From JAZNGX01 sp045576675 (GTDB lineage: Bacteria; Bacillota; Clostridia; Monoglobales; Firm-18): a stretch of 9,557 nt of DNA. The stretch covers positions 1-9,557 of the forward strand of contig JAZNGX010000009.1 in assembly GCA_045576675.1 (NCBI GenBank). The letters run 5' to 3'. The number at the start of each line of letters is the position of its first letter. Position 1 is the stretch's first letter. Below the pieces are notes generated by a model, which was not told where the DNA came from, did not search any database, and saw only the letters and a list, made by a program, of their open reading frames with translations. The position numbers were made by a program, and so were the translations under genes. Below are positions 1 to 7,135 of the stretch, piece after piece.

Positions 1-1
1 A

Positions 2-112
2 TATGATAACGGTGAATGGAGCCTTGCAGGTCCTGCGACAAATGCTTCAGAGTATTCCTTGACGGGAAAACGCTTTGCAGTAGCGTCGACTGCTGTAACT
101 AAAACAGAGTAA
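2..112 (+). CDS. C-terminal fragment of an unrecognised protein
   Basis: An open frame enters from the left edge and runs 36 codons (YDNGEWSLAGPATN... to ...VTKTE) to a TAA at 110-112. The other two forward frames hit stops within the first 60 bases, and this one has the same codon style as the genes downstream, so it is probably the end of a real gene. The residue mix (Gly, Ser, Thr, Ala, aromatic, with a short beta-strand-like pattern) would suit the end of a beta-rich, possibly secreted or carbohydrate-binding domain, but no family can be named from so little. It lies 144 bases before the next start on the same strand, so it may belong to the same locus. Confidence 0.6.
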   Translation, partial: YDNGEWSLAGPATNASEYSLTGKRFAVASTAVTKTE

Positions 113-141
113 TGGTGAAAAAATAATATTTTAAGCATATA

Positions 142-215
142 AAACTTCGCCGTGCCAAATGATTTGTCCGAAAACAAACGGTTTATCTGAGGTCGGTAAA
201 GGCATGGCGTAGTTT
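142..215 (+). promoter_or_regulatory. Long imperfect inverted repeat in the leader of the first complete gene
   Basis: Bases 142-156 (AAACTTCGCCGTGCC) pair with 201-215 (GGCATGGCGTAGTTT) as a 15-position stem with one T-T mismatch (147/210) and one G-U pair (152/205). The 44-base interior can form a weak hairpin: 161-163 with 185-187, then CCG 168-170 with CGG 179-181 around an A-rich loop. Bases 172-179 (AAACAAAC) are also fully complementary to 212-219 (GTTTGTTT), so an alternative pairing competes with the outer end of the stem. It does not match any riboswitch consensus that I can recall, and it is not a classic terminator because the loop is long and the run after it is only T-rich with G and C. 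It may be a cis-regulatory RNA, a processing site, or a protein-binding dyad. Confidence 0.35.
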
Positions 216-242
216 GTTTGCTTATTACATACAGGTATTTTT

Positions 243-247
243 GGAGG
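243..247 (+). promoter_or_regulatory. Shine-Dalgarno site that fixes the start at 257
   Basis: GGAGG lies nine bases before the ATG at 257. The same frame is open upstream to a TTG at 218, but that codon has no comparable ribosome site, and the 13 residues it would add do not look like part of the enzyme fold or a signal peptide. The ATG at 257 is therefore the chosen start. Confidence 0.85.
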
Positions 248-256
248 TTAACAATA

Positions 257-2131
257 ATGAGGGACACTTTAAATAACAGTACTTTTAATAAAGCAGTTGA
301 GTTTAGACCTACTGAAAGTAACGAAATACTGATAAATCCTTATGGTGGAATGGTTAACTATGGTATTGAATCATGTTATGGGGATTCTGTCCGTTATGTT
401 CCTGATTATATTTATCCCGAATCAATTCTTTATCTTCGTCCGTGCTGGGGAGACCTTGAACCGGAGGAAGGCAAGCTTGATCTGGCAGTTTTTGATGAAA
501 CAATTAAGAATCATATATCTAGAGGAGCTAAACAATGGTCTTTCCGCATTGTAACGTTCCATAACAGACGTGTATGCGAAAATGCTACACCAAAGTGGGT
601 ACAGGATGCAGGTGCAAAGGGAAATGATTTTGGAATAAAGGGTTTTGAGCCGCATTACGGCGACCCTATATATCTTGAAAAGTTTTCTAATTTTATCCAT
701 ACACTTGCGAAACGTTACGACGGTGACCCAACCTTAGCTTTTGTAGATATATCCGGATTCGGATTGTACGGTGAATGGGGCGATCCTCTTGGCGAACAGC
801 CGGGGTGGGATAACGCTCGGGTCAGAGAAAAGGATTTAAGAGCAATAATTGATATATTCTTTGACGCATTCAAAAAAACACATATTGCTATGAATACCCA
901 TATATGGGGACTTGATAATAAAGACAGATATGAAATTTTATATGCCCTTAATAAAGGTGCATGGATTCGTCGTGACGGTGTCGGTTCTCCGTTCTTTCAT
1001 GAGGGGCACAAAAAGCTTGTCGAAAAGTACTGGCGTGACCGACCTATTGTTGCAGAAATGTATGCTATTTATTCAACATATCAGGACAGTGAAACAGGCA
1101 GAAATAAAAATTGGTCAGGTTGGAGTTATCTTGATGCACTTTTGCAATCTGTTGATCAGCATGGGGCGTTTGCTGAAATGAGCCGTGATCTTGATATTAC
1201 GGACAAGGCTATACTACATCCTCGTTTTGTTGAAACTGTTTTAAATGTTGGTTACCGCTTAGTTCCTGCTGTGTGTCGTTTCCCTGATACTATCAAAAGA
1301 AACAGTCTGTTCGTTCTTGAACAACGTTGGAAAAATCAAGCAGCAGCAAAGCTGTATGTTAAGCATCCTCTTAAAATATCTTTTGTTGATAATAATAAAG
1401 ATGTAGCTTTTTCATATATTGACAATAACTTTGATCCCACAGACTGGGAACGTGGAGAGGTTTATATGCATTTTTCCGCATTTGTATGTCCTGTTGATTT
1501 ATTGCCGGGTAATTATGATGTATTAATCGGGATTGTTGACGAACAGGGCAATGAGTGTATTCGTTTGGGTATAGAAGGTGCTGATGAGTTAAATCGCTAT
1601 ACTATTGGTAAAATCACTGTTTCCGAAGAAATTGAGGATTCTGTGCCAACCTATAGCAGTATTAATCTTGCACGTTTACCTGATGCAACCGGTCATGTTG
1701 CCTGCTCAAACAAAAACCGTCCGTTAAATTACTGCTATCCTGTTAACGACGGAGTTATGAGAGTTTCTGTAAGCGATGCTCCCGGTGATTTGTTTATGGT
1801 ACGTCAGGGTTACGGTGTAACCTGGACAGAGGAACGAACATTTACCGCACTTGATTACTATGCAGGTGATTGCATACCCGGTGAAGGCGGATGGTTTGAG
1901 CGAGATTTATGGATTGAAGCATATGACGGTGAAAACTGGATTCGTGTTGAAAATGTGTATTGGTCAAAACCGTACCCATATTCACCTCAGGCAGACAGAC
2001 AGTGTTACCGTGCTTATTTTCCTCAAGTAAGAGCAAAAGGCGTAAGAGTAAGTGGATTGGTGGGACGTAGGCATTCACGATATGTTTCTGTGTGCGAAAT
2101 TGAAGTGTATGATACACCATATAATATTTAG
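257..2131 (+). CDS. Cytoplasmic DUF4832-type TIM-barrel protein with discoidin-like C-terminal domain, putative glycoside hydrolase
   Basis: This 624-aa protein appears to have three parts. Residues about 20-340 look like a (beta/alpha)8 barrel related to clan GH-A. SGFGLYGEWGD around E173 resembles the G-x-W/Y-G-E-W motif after strand 4 of DUF4832 and GH42-like proteins, and PIVAEMY places E267 where the second acidic residue of the clan would be expected. These are the candidate acid/base and nucleophile, by inference. The NVGYRLVP stretch is typical of the DUF4832 end of the barrel. Residues about 345-455 form a beta-sandwich with the L-P-G-N-Y-D pattern. Residues about 470-624 start with INLARLPDA and end with CEIEVYD, which resembles an F5/8 type C (CBM32-like) domain. 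There is no signal peptide, which is unusual for a protein with a carbohydrate-binding-like module and suggests action on imported oligosaccharides. Substrate and bond are unknown. The fold call is fairly secure, the glycosidase activity less so. Confidence 0.75.
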   Translation: MRDTLNNSTFNKAVEFRPTESNEILINPYGGMVNYGIESCYGDSVRYVPDYIYPESILYLRPCWGDLEPEEGKLDLAVFDETIKNHISRGAKQWSFRIVTFHNRRVCENATPKWVQDAGAKGNDFGIKGFEPHYGDPIYLEKFSNFIHTLAKRYDGDPTLAFVDISGFGLYGEWGDPLGEQPGWDNARVREKDLRAIIDIFFDAFKKTHIAMNTHIWGLDNKDRYEILYALNKGAWIRRDGVGSPFFHEGHKKLVEKYWRDRPIVAEMYAIYSTYQDSETGRNKNWSGWSYLDALLQSVDQHGAFAEMSRDLDITDKAILHPRFVETVLNVGYRLVPAVCRFPDTIKRNSLFVLEQRWKNQAAAKLYVKHPLKISFVDNNKDVAFSYIDNNFDPTDWERGEVYMHFSAFVCPVDLLPGNYDVLIGIVDEQGNECIRLGIEGADELNRYTIGKITVSEEIEDSVPTYSSINLARLPDATGHVACSNKNRPLNYCYPVNDGVMRVSVSDAPGDLFMVRQGYGVTWTEERTFTALDYYAGDCIPGEGGWFERDLWIEAYDGENWIRVENVYWSKPYPYSPQADRQCYRAYFPQVRAKGVRVSGLVGRRHSRYVSVCEIEVYDTPYNI

Positions 2132-2137
2132 TTTTAA

Positions 2138-2157
2138 ATCTATTTGCAAATTCAGAT
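2138..2157. promoter_or_regulatory. Small dyad between the DUF4832 gene and the regulator gene
   Basis: A perfect 10-base palindrome, ATTTGCAAAT (2142-2151), is flanked by ATCT (2138-2141) and AGAT (2154-2157), which extend it with a two-base bulge. It is the only dyad in the 63-base gap and lies 37 bases before the regulator's start. It could be an operator, perhaps for autoregulation, but AT-rich gaps produce such palindromes by chance. It is too weak and not T-tailed enough to be a terminator. Confidence 0.2.
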
Positions 2158-2194
2158 AAATATTAATTACTAACCTCATGGAGGATAATAACTA

Positions 2195-4402
2195 ATGGCA
2201 AGAAAACACAAAAAAAATTACAACAACAGTATATTGCTTAAAGCGTACATAAAGAATTTACTGTTGCTTTCTGTTTGCCCTATAATTATTATAAGCGGAT
2301 TTTTTATTGCTGCTCACGGTATTAGCATTCAGGCAGAGAGAAACAGCATAAATATGAATGTTTTTAACAACGGTATTGAAACATATGAATCAACATTAAG
2401 AGATTTAAGCAGAAACGTACTTTCGTTTGTTGATAATTATTCAATTAATGACATTGAAGATGGCGTAACATTATCTGAAAAATTAGCATTTCTTAGAGCA
2501 ATTAAAGATTTTGCACTGAACGTAAATGTTGCTGAACAAGTTGTCCTATTTTATGATAATAACAGAATGGTTATTACTGCCGATGGCATTTTTTCTGCAA
2601 ATGACTATTTTCGATATTATTCATATGCCGGAATTGATGACGAAAAATGGAATTCCCTTTTAACATCAAGCGGTAATACCGTACTGGAATACACAGAACT
2701 CAGAGAATTCAGCACCGCCAGTGAAAACGCATATTCGGCTGTGGATGTTCTGCCTGTTTTGTTTACATTATCATCAGGACAATCCTCAAAGGTTCATTTG
2801 TTGGTTAGTATAAATACGAGAATTTATGATGATGGATTTACTGAGATTTCATCTGCGTATGGTGTTGTTCAGGTGTATAATGATGATGGCATACTTGTTT
2901 ATGACAGTCAGGGTAATGTCCTTTCAAATTATCGAAGTGATATAATTAATGCTATAGAAAATGATGACGAGAGTGTTACTATAGACAATAAAACTTACAA
3001 TTTAACATACAAAAAACTATCATCTATAGATTCACAGTACGGTGTTTTGTTGTTGCCGAGCAATGCTATCTTTATTGCGGACACAACCCAGGGCACTATG
3101 ATTGGGATATTTTTCATAGTTGTTCTTATTGTTATGATAATAGCGTCCCTGCTTGTTGGAAAAAGAATGTATATGCCAATTAAAACACTGGCTGAACAGC
3201 TTAGTCTTAAATCTGATAATGAGCTATCAGAAATAAGCAGCCATATCAGCGGCCTTAATAAACATATCAGCTCTTTGACAGAATATATAGATTCGCAGAC
3301 GCCGACCGTTGTTGAAAAACTTTTCTGGGATATTTTAGAAGGTCGAAAAACTTATGATGTTTACGAATCTGTATTAAATGATGAGATGCGTTATGATAAT
3401 CTTTATTGTATTGTAATGGAGATTGAAGGATTAAACGAAAATCATAACAGGTCTGAACAAAGTATTATTTCTGAAATTGAAAATATATTTCAAGAATTAC
3501 TTTTTAGCGAAATATACCGTAATGATGACGGTAGGTATTGCATGATAGTATGCAGTAAAAAGCATTATGATGAATTTTGTGAAACTGTCAGAATTCTTTT
3601 GGATATGTTCTCGGGAAATATTGGGCGTGTAACCGTTTCAATCGGTACAGAAGTACATTATACGCGCGAAATATACGTGTCGTACCAAAATGCTGTAACG
3701 CAATTTGATTATAGAAAATTAACTCGCAATAATCAGGTTATTTCGGGTATTAAAAATATGGCTAAAGCATCTGTTGACACTATTCACGCTCTTAATGTAT
3801 TAGTCAATCTGATTAGCACAGGCGATTTTTATGAAAGCTATATTAATGAATTATTTGTTAAATTCCATGGACAGCCATTTTACAGAATAAGAACATTTGT
3901 AATCCAATATATGGTAGTTGTAAGAAATGCTGCAAAGGAACGAGGTATAGCTCTTTCATGTGGTGATGATATGACTTTAATACAGCAGTTTACTCATTGC
4001 TATGATATCAATGAAGCAAAAAACTGGTTTTTAAACCTTGTTAATGAAACAAAGAATGTCTTATTAACTGACGGCGAAATTCAGGAAACTAAACAGATTG
4101 ATATGATTATAAAGTATATTAATGATCATTATTCTGATGATTTATTCCTTGATAAAATTGCAGCGGAATTCAATCTGTCATCTAAATATCTGTCCAGATA
4201 TTTTAAAGAACAGACAGGAGAGAATTTTGTCGAGTATCTTCAAAAGTTAAGGGTTAATCGTGCTAAGAAGCATTTAGGAGATTTGCGCATTAAGATAAGC
4301 GATATACCTGCAATGGTCGGACTTAACAGCATGAGTACTTTTAACCGTGTGTTTAAAAAGTACGAGGGTCTAAGCCCCTCTGCATACAGAAAAAAATTGT
4401 AA
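2195..4402 (+). CDS. Membrane-anchored AraC-family transcriptional regulator with extracellular sensor domain
   Basis: This 735-aa one-component sensor-regulator starts at an ATG ten bases after GGAGG (2180-2184). A basic N-terminus (ARKHKK) precedes TM1 at about residues 21-42. Residues about 43-301 should lie outside the cell and have the size and mixed alpha/beta pattern of a Cache-type ligand domain. TM2 is about 303-322, followed by KRMYMPIKTL and a short helical, HAMP-like linker. Residues about 402-507 resemble the degenerate GGDEF-like domain often seen in such regulators (VTVSIGTE, then SYQNAVTQFDYR). The last 100 residues, from about D636, form a double helix-turn-helix AraC domain: DKIAAEFNLSSKYLSRYFKE is the first HTH, and MSTFNRVFKKYEGLSPSAYRKK is the family signature. 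It probably senses an extracellular sugar ligand and activates this locus. It sits inside the enzyme run on the same strand, and its stop codon overlaps the ribosome site of the next gene. Confidence 0.9.
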   Translation: MARKHKKNYNNSILLKAYIKNLLLLSVCPIIIISGFFIAAHGISIQAERNSINMNVFNNGIETYESTLRDLSRNVLSFVDNYSINDIEDGVTLSEKLAFLRAIKDFALNVNVAEQVVLFYDNNRMVITADGIFSANDYFRYYSYAGIDDEKWNSLLTSSGNTVLEYTELREFSTASENAYSAVDVLPVLFTLSSGQSSKVHLLVSINTRIYDDGFTEISSAYGVVQVYNDDGILVYDSQGNVLSNYRSDIINAIENDDESVTIDNKTYNLTYKKLSSIDSQYGVLLLPSNAIFIADTTQGTMIGIFFIVVLIVMIIASLLVGKRMYMPIKTLAEQLSLKSDNELSEISSHISGLNKHISSLTEYIDSQTPTVVEKLFWDILEGRKTYDVYESVLNDEMRYDNLYCIVMEIEGLNENHNRSEQSIISEIENIFQELLFSEIYRNDDGRYCMIVCSKKHYDEFCETVRILLDMFSGNIGRVTVSIGTEVHYTREIYVSYQNAVTQFDYRKLTRNNQVISGIKNMAKASVDTIHALNVLVNLISTGDFYESYINELFVKFHGQPFYRIRTFVIQYMVVVRNAAKERGIALSCGDDMTLIQQFTHCYDINEAKNWFLNLVNETKNVLLTDGEIQETKQIDMIIKYINDHYSDDLFLDKIAAEFNLSSKYLSRYFKEQTGENFVEYLQKLRVNRAKKHLGDLRIKISDIPAMVGLNSMSTFNRVFKKYEGLSPSAYRKKL

Positions 4403-4413
4403 GGAAAACAGCT

Positions 4414-6126
4414 ATGATGACGGAGTATAAAAAGTTACTTTCACAACGTAAAATTACTATGTTAAAGAATTTAACAGGCCCGGATTACATTAAATCAATA
4501 CATGGAGCTACAGTATTAGCTGATTTTGGTGCAGGCGTTTGGCTGAAAGAGGCAAATGAGGGTGCTAAAAGATTTGCAAGATGGTATATTGAAGGTAATC
4601 CTGTCGGTCGTGATCCACATGGTGAAGGTGACTTTGTTGCTCTTAGACTTGCACATATTTACTGTCGTTATAATCACTTGCTTGAAGATGATACTGCAGA
4701 TGCGATTAAAGAATTTTTTCTAAGGTTTGATTTTAAAAGCAAATATACTTCTGAAAATCATCGCTTTGTCTTTCATACAAGCCGTTATTTGATGTCGTCA
4801 AGACTTCCTGATGATGAGTTTGGTGCGTATGGACTAACCGGCGAACAGCTTAAAATATATGATGAAAAATGGCTTTTTGATTTTCTGATTTTTCATGCAC
4901 GTAAGTCCTGGTGTGAATTTGATTCATCAAATTATTTTCAGCCGGATTGGGAATGTCTTAACTGCTTATACTCTCTTGCGTCTGATAAGAATTTAAGACA
5001 ACTGTCGAAGATGATAATGGATGTTTTTCTTATGGATATGATTGTTGATTCTTTAAACGGAATGTATGGTGGTGCTCATGGTCGCATATATACAAAGCAA
5101 GCTCATAATCATTTATTTGACACCACATATCCGTTATATCAACTCTATTTTGGGAAGGATGAGAAATGTCGTCAGTTAAGAACAGTGCCGGAAGCGTTGC
5201 TTAGTGACTATTGCCCTGAGGAGATTATGTTGAAAATCGCCAACGGGAGAACTAAACCATATGTAAATCTTGAAAGAAAGCATTTTCATTACAGTACTTA
5301 TGAAGCACCGCAAAGACCGTTGCCTCAAGGTGGTGAAAGCCTGCGTAAATACACATGGTATGACCCTGATTTTATTATCGGTTGTGTTCAGTGTCAGGAT
5401 GAATATCCAAAAGGTTCAAAAGCTGCATGGTACGCACATCATCAGCAGCATGAATGGGATTTGTCATTTTCGACTGATACAAGGGCAAAATTATTTACAC
5501 ATCACCCGGGTTGCTATGGCGCCGAAGGGGAAGAGCATGGATATTGGACTGGAGATCTTGGTTGCTGTTGCGGAAAGTTTTTTCAAAATAAAACATCGGT
5601 ATTGTCACTCTACAATATTCCTGAAACTGAAAAACTGAAGTTCATACATGCTTACGTTCCAAAAGATGTTTTTGATGAGATTTTAGAGGATGACAATATT
5701 ATATGTGTCCGTGCAGGAAATGCGTATGGTGCCTTAATATTCCCTAACGGTTATATCTGGACAAAGGAAGGCGAATGGACAGGTGTTGAGGTAATTAGTG
5801 ACGGCGCATTAAATGCAGCAGTATGTGAGGCTGCAAATATACAGGAATTTAGCTCAATAAAGGAATTTTTTGATTATATTCACGATAATACTGTTAATTT
5901 TGATAAAGAAAATATGAGCCTGACATATCAAAGCCGACGCTCTGGAACACTGTTTCTCGATATGAATGGCACACGATTATGTAACGGTGAACAAATAGAG
6001 CTTGACTATCCTACATACGGCTCTCCGTATATGTATTCAAGGTGGGATGATTTAATGCTTGAAATGAAATTTGAAAATGAATCTGTGATATATGATTTTC
6101 AAAATCTGGAGGTTAGGAATGGATAA
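4414..6126 (+). CDS. Unclassified (alpha/alpha) toroid plus beta-sandwich protein, polysaccharide-lyase-like
   Basis: This is a 570-aa protein with no signal peptide. Its start overlaps the regulator's end region: AAGGA at 4401-4405 is eight bases before the ATG. Residues about 30-270 are helix-rich with the helical-hairpin pattern of alpha/alpha toroids. Conserved-looking motifs are SENHRF (E114, N115, H116), CEFDSSNYF (E168, N173, Y174) and GGAHGRIY (H222, R224, Y226). An Asn-His pair with a later Tyr/Arg is the usual catalytic set of toroid lyases such as PL5, PL8, PL17 and PL38, so lyase activity is a reasonable inference. Residues about 300-570 look beta-rich, as in the C-terminal sandwiches of heparinase II/III and PL8 enzymes, and hold a His/Cys cluster (H342, H343, H346, H363, H364, C367, H375, C384-C386). 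I cannot assign a named PL or GH family. It could also be a hydrolase of the six-hairpin superfamily. It lies directly before a GH105 gene, with an 8-base overlap, which supports a role on uronate oligosaccharides. Confidence 0.7.
   Translation: MMTEYKKLLSQRKITMLKNLTGPDYIKSIHGATVLADFGAGVWLKEANEGAKRFARWYIEGNPVGRDPHGEGDFVALRLAHIYCRYNHLLEDDTADAIKEFFLRFDFKSKYTSENHRFVFHTSRYLMSSRLPDDEFGAYGLTGEQLKIYDEKWLFDFLIFHARKSWCEFDSSNYFQPDWECLNCLYSLASDKNLRQLSKMIMDVFLMDMIVDSLNGMYGGAHGRIYTKQAHNHLFDTTYPLYQLYFGKDEKCRQLRTVPEALLSDYCPEEIMLKIANGRTKPYVNLERKHFHYSTYEAPQRPLPQGGESLRKYTWYDPDFIIGCVQCQDEYPKGSKAAWYAHHQQHEWDLSFSTDTRAKLFTHHPGCYGAEGEEHGYWTGDLGCCCGKFFQNKTSVLSLYNIPETEKLKFIHAYVPKDVFDEILEDDNIICVRAGNAYGALIFPNGYIWTKEGEWTGVEVISDGALNAAVCEAANIQEFSSIKEFFDYIHDNTVNFDKENMSLTYQSRRSGTLFLDMNGTRLCNGEQIELDYPTYGSPYMYSRWDDLMLEMKFENESVIYDFQNLEVRNG
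6108..6112 (+). promoter_or_regulatory. Shine-Dalgarno site inside the preceding gene that fixes the GH105 start
   Basis: GGAGG lies six bases before the ATG at 6119 and is embedded in the last codons of the preceding gene. The frame is open to an earlier ATG at 6092, but that codon has no ribosome site and would add only nine unconserved residues. Starting at 6119 gives an 8-base overlap with the previous stop, a typical coupled arrangement. Confidence 0.85.
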
Positions 6127-7135
6127 GCTGTTAGCAAGAAAAGTTGTTAATGCAACACTTTTAATGAATATGAATGTTGACCGTAAAGGTGTTTGGGACT
6201 GGGGAGCAGGTGTCGCACTTTACGGACTTTGCCGTTACTGGAAGGCAACAGGCAACGATACTGTATTTAACTATATAAAAGATTTTGTTAAAAGTGGTAT
6301 GGATAGTCAGGAATTTCCTAAAACTGTTAATACTACAGCTCCGCTTTTAGCGGTACTTAATCTGTATAATGAAAACCGTGACGAGAGTTATCTTGAATTA
6401 TGTAAAAATTTTGCGGATTTTTTGATGAATGAGGCTTCACGAACAGCAAACGGAGCCTTGGAGCATACAGTAATTAATGAAAAATTCGGCGGTCAGATGT
6501 GGGTAGATACGGTATTTATGGCCGGAATGTTTTTGACAAAGATTGGTGTTGCAACAGGTGATAAAAGATATACGGATGAAGGCGTGCGTCAGGCAATTCT
6601 ACATATGGAGCAGCTTCGTGATAATAATACCGGACTTTTTTATCACGGTAAAGATACAATAAAAGATACGTTTATGAGTGGCTGCCTGTGGGCAAGAGGT
6701 AATAGCTGGGTAAGCATAAGCATACCTGAGATATTTGAAAACCTTGAGGGCTACAATAATGAACGTGAATATGCATATAAACTTGTAAGAGAACAGTTGA
6801 CAGCACTGTTACCTTTACAAAGAGAAAACGGGCTTTGGTCAACTATTCTTACAGATCCAAAGTCGTATCACGAAACATCAGCTTCAGCCGGTTTTATATA
6901 CGGTATGATTCGTGGTCGCAGGCTTGGCTATCTTGACGACAGTTTTGATGAGCCTATAAAAAGAGGTATTAAAGGAATCAGTAATATGATTGACAGTAAT
7001 GGTGTGGTTAAATGTGTGTCAGCAGGAACCGGAATACAGGAAACTATAGCTATGTACAATGATATTCCATGTGATGCAATTATGCCTTGGGGGCAGGGCA
7101 TCGCACTTATACTTTTATGTGAGGAGGACGTGTAA
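6119..7135 (+). CDS. GH105 family unsaturated uronyl (rhamnogalacturonyl-type) hydrolase
   Basis: This 338-aa cytoplasmic enzyme has the length and motif order of GH105, the YteR/YesR-type six-hairpin glycosidases that hydrate and release a 4,5-unsaturated uronic acid from the non-reducing end of lyase products. Visible in order are VWDWGAGVALYG (W26, D27, W28), VNTTAPLLAVLNLY, GQMWVDTVFMAG with D130 matching the catalytic Asp of the family (D143 in YteR), TGLFYHG with H176, LWARGNSWV (W191, R193, W197), GLWSTILTDPKSYHETSASAGF, and a C-terminal VSAGTGIQE followed by MPWGQGIALI. No key motif is missing. The family includes enzymes acting on unsaturated galacturonyl-rhamnose and on glucuronyl products, so the exact substrate is open. 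It is coupled on both sides, to the lyase-like gene upstream and to the GH94 gene by a one-base TAATG overlap. Confidence 0.9.
   Translation: MDKLLARKVVNATLLMNMNVDRKGVWDWGAGVALYGLCRYWKATGNDTVFNYIKDFVKSGMDSQEFPKTVNTTAPLLAVLNLYNENRDESYLELCKNFADFLMNEASRTANGALEHTVINEKFGGQMWVDTVFMAGMFLTKIGVATGDKRYTDEGVRQAILHMEQLRDNNTGLFYHGKDTIKDTFMSGCLWARGNSWVSISIPEIFENLEGYNNEREYAYKLVREQLTALLPLQRENGLWSTILTDPKSYHETSASAGFIYGMIRGRRLGYLDDSFDEPIKRGIKGISNMIDSNGVVKCVSAGTGIQETIAMYNDIPCDAIMPWGQGIALILLCEEDV
7121..7127 (+). promoter_or_regulatory. Strong Shine-Dalgarno site at the GH105/GH94 junction
   Basis: GAGGAGG sits within the last codons of the GH105 gene, seven bases before the ATG at 7135. Together with the TAATG stop/start overlap it marks tight translational coupling and makes 7135 the clear start of the phosphorylase gene. 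Confidence 0.85.

Noticed and set aside
142..225. Intrinsic terminator for the gene ending at 112
   Set aside because: The stem has a 44-base loop, and the following tract (GTTTGCTTATT) is interrupted by G and C, unlike a compact GC hairpin with a U-run.
218..256. Upstream TTG start giving a 637-aa version of the DUF4832 protein
   Set aside because: It has no ribosome site, and the extra 13 residues overlap the leader. The ATG at 257 has GGAGG at ideal spacing.
342..554. Short forward open frames in alternative frames (also 912-1181 and 5270-5638)
   Set aside because: They are contained in larger genes with clear family motifs, and their translations look like out-of-frame sequence.
422..700. 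Reverse-strand open frame within the DUF4832 gene, and similar ones at 1842-2120 and 7873-8196
   Set aside because: They lie wholly inside well-supported genes on the other strand, lack ribosome sites and show no recognisable domain.
2120..2125. Perfect TATAAT near the end of the DUF4832 gene as a promoter for the regulator
   Set aside because: The best upstream box (TTGAAG at 2100-2105) is only 14 bases away, which is too close, and the hexamer is expected by chance in AT-rich coding sequence.
6092..6118. Earlier ATG for the GH105 gene
   Set aside because: It has no Shine-Dalgarno site and would lengthen the overlap with the preceding gene. GGAGG at 6108-6112 points to 6119.
6119..7135. 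GH88 instead of GH105 for the unsaturated uronyl hydrolase
   Set aside because: The order VNTTAPLL, MWVDTVFMAG, LWARGNSW and the HETSASAGF and VSAGTG motifs fit GH105, and the length fits the YteR/YesR group.
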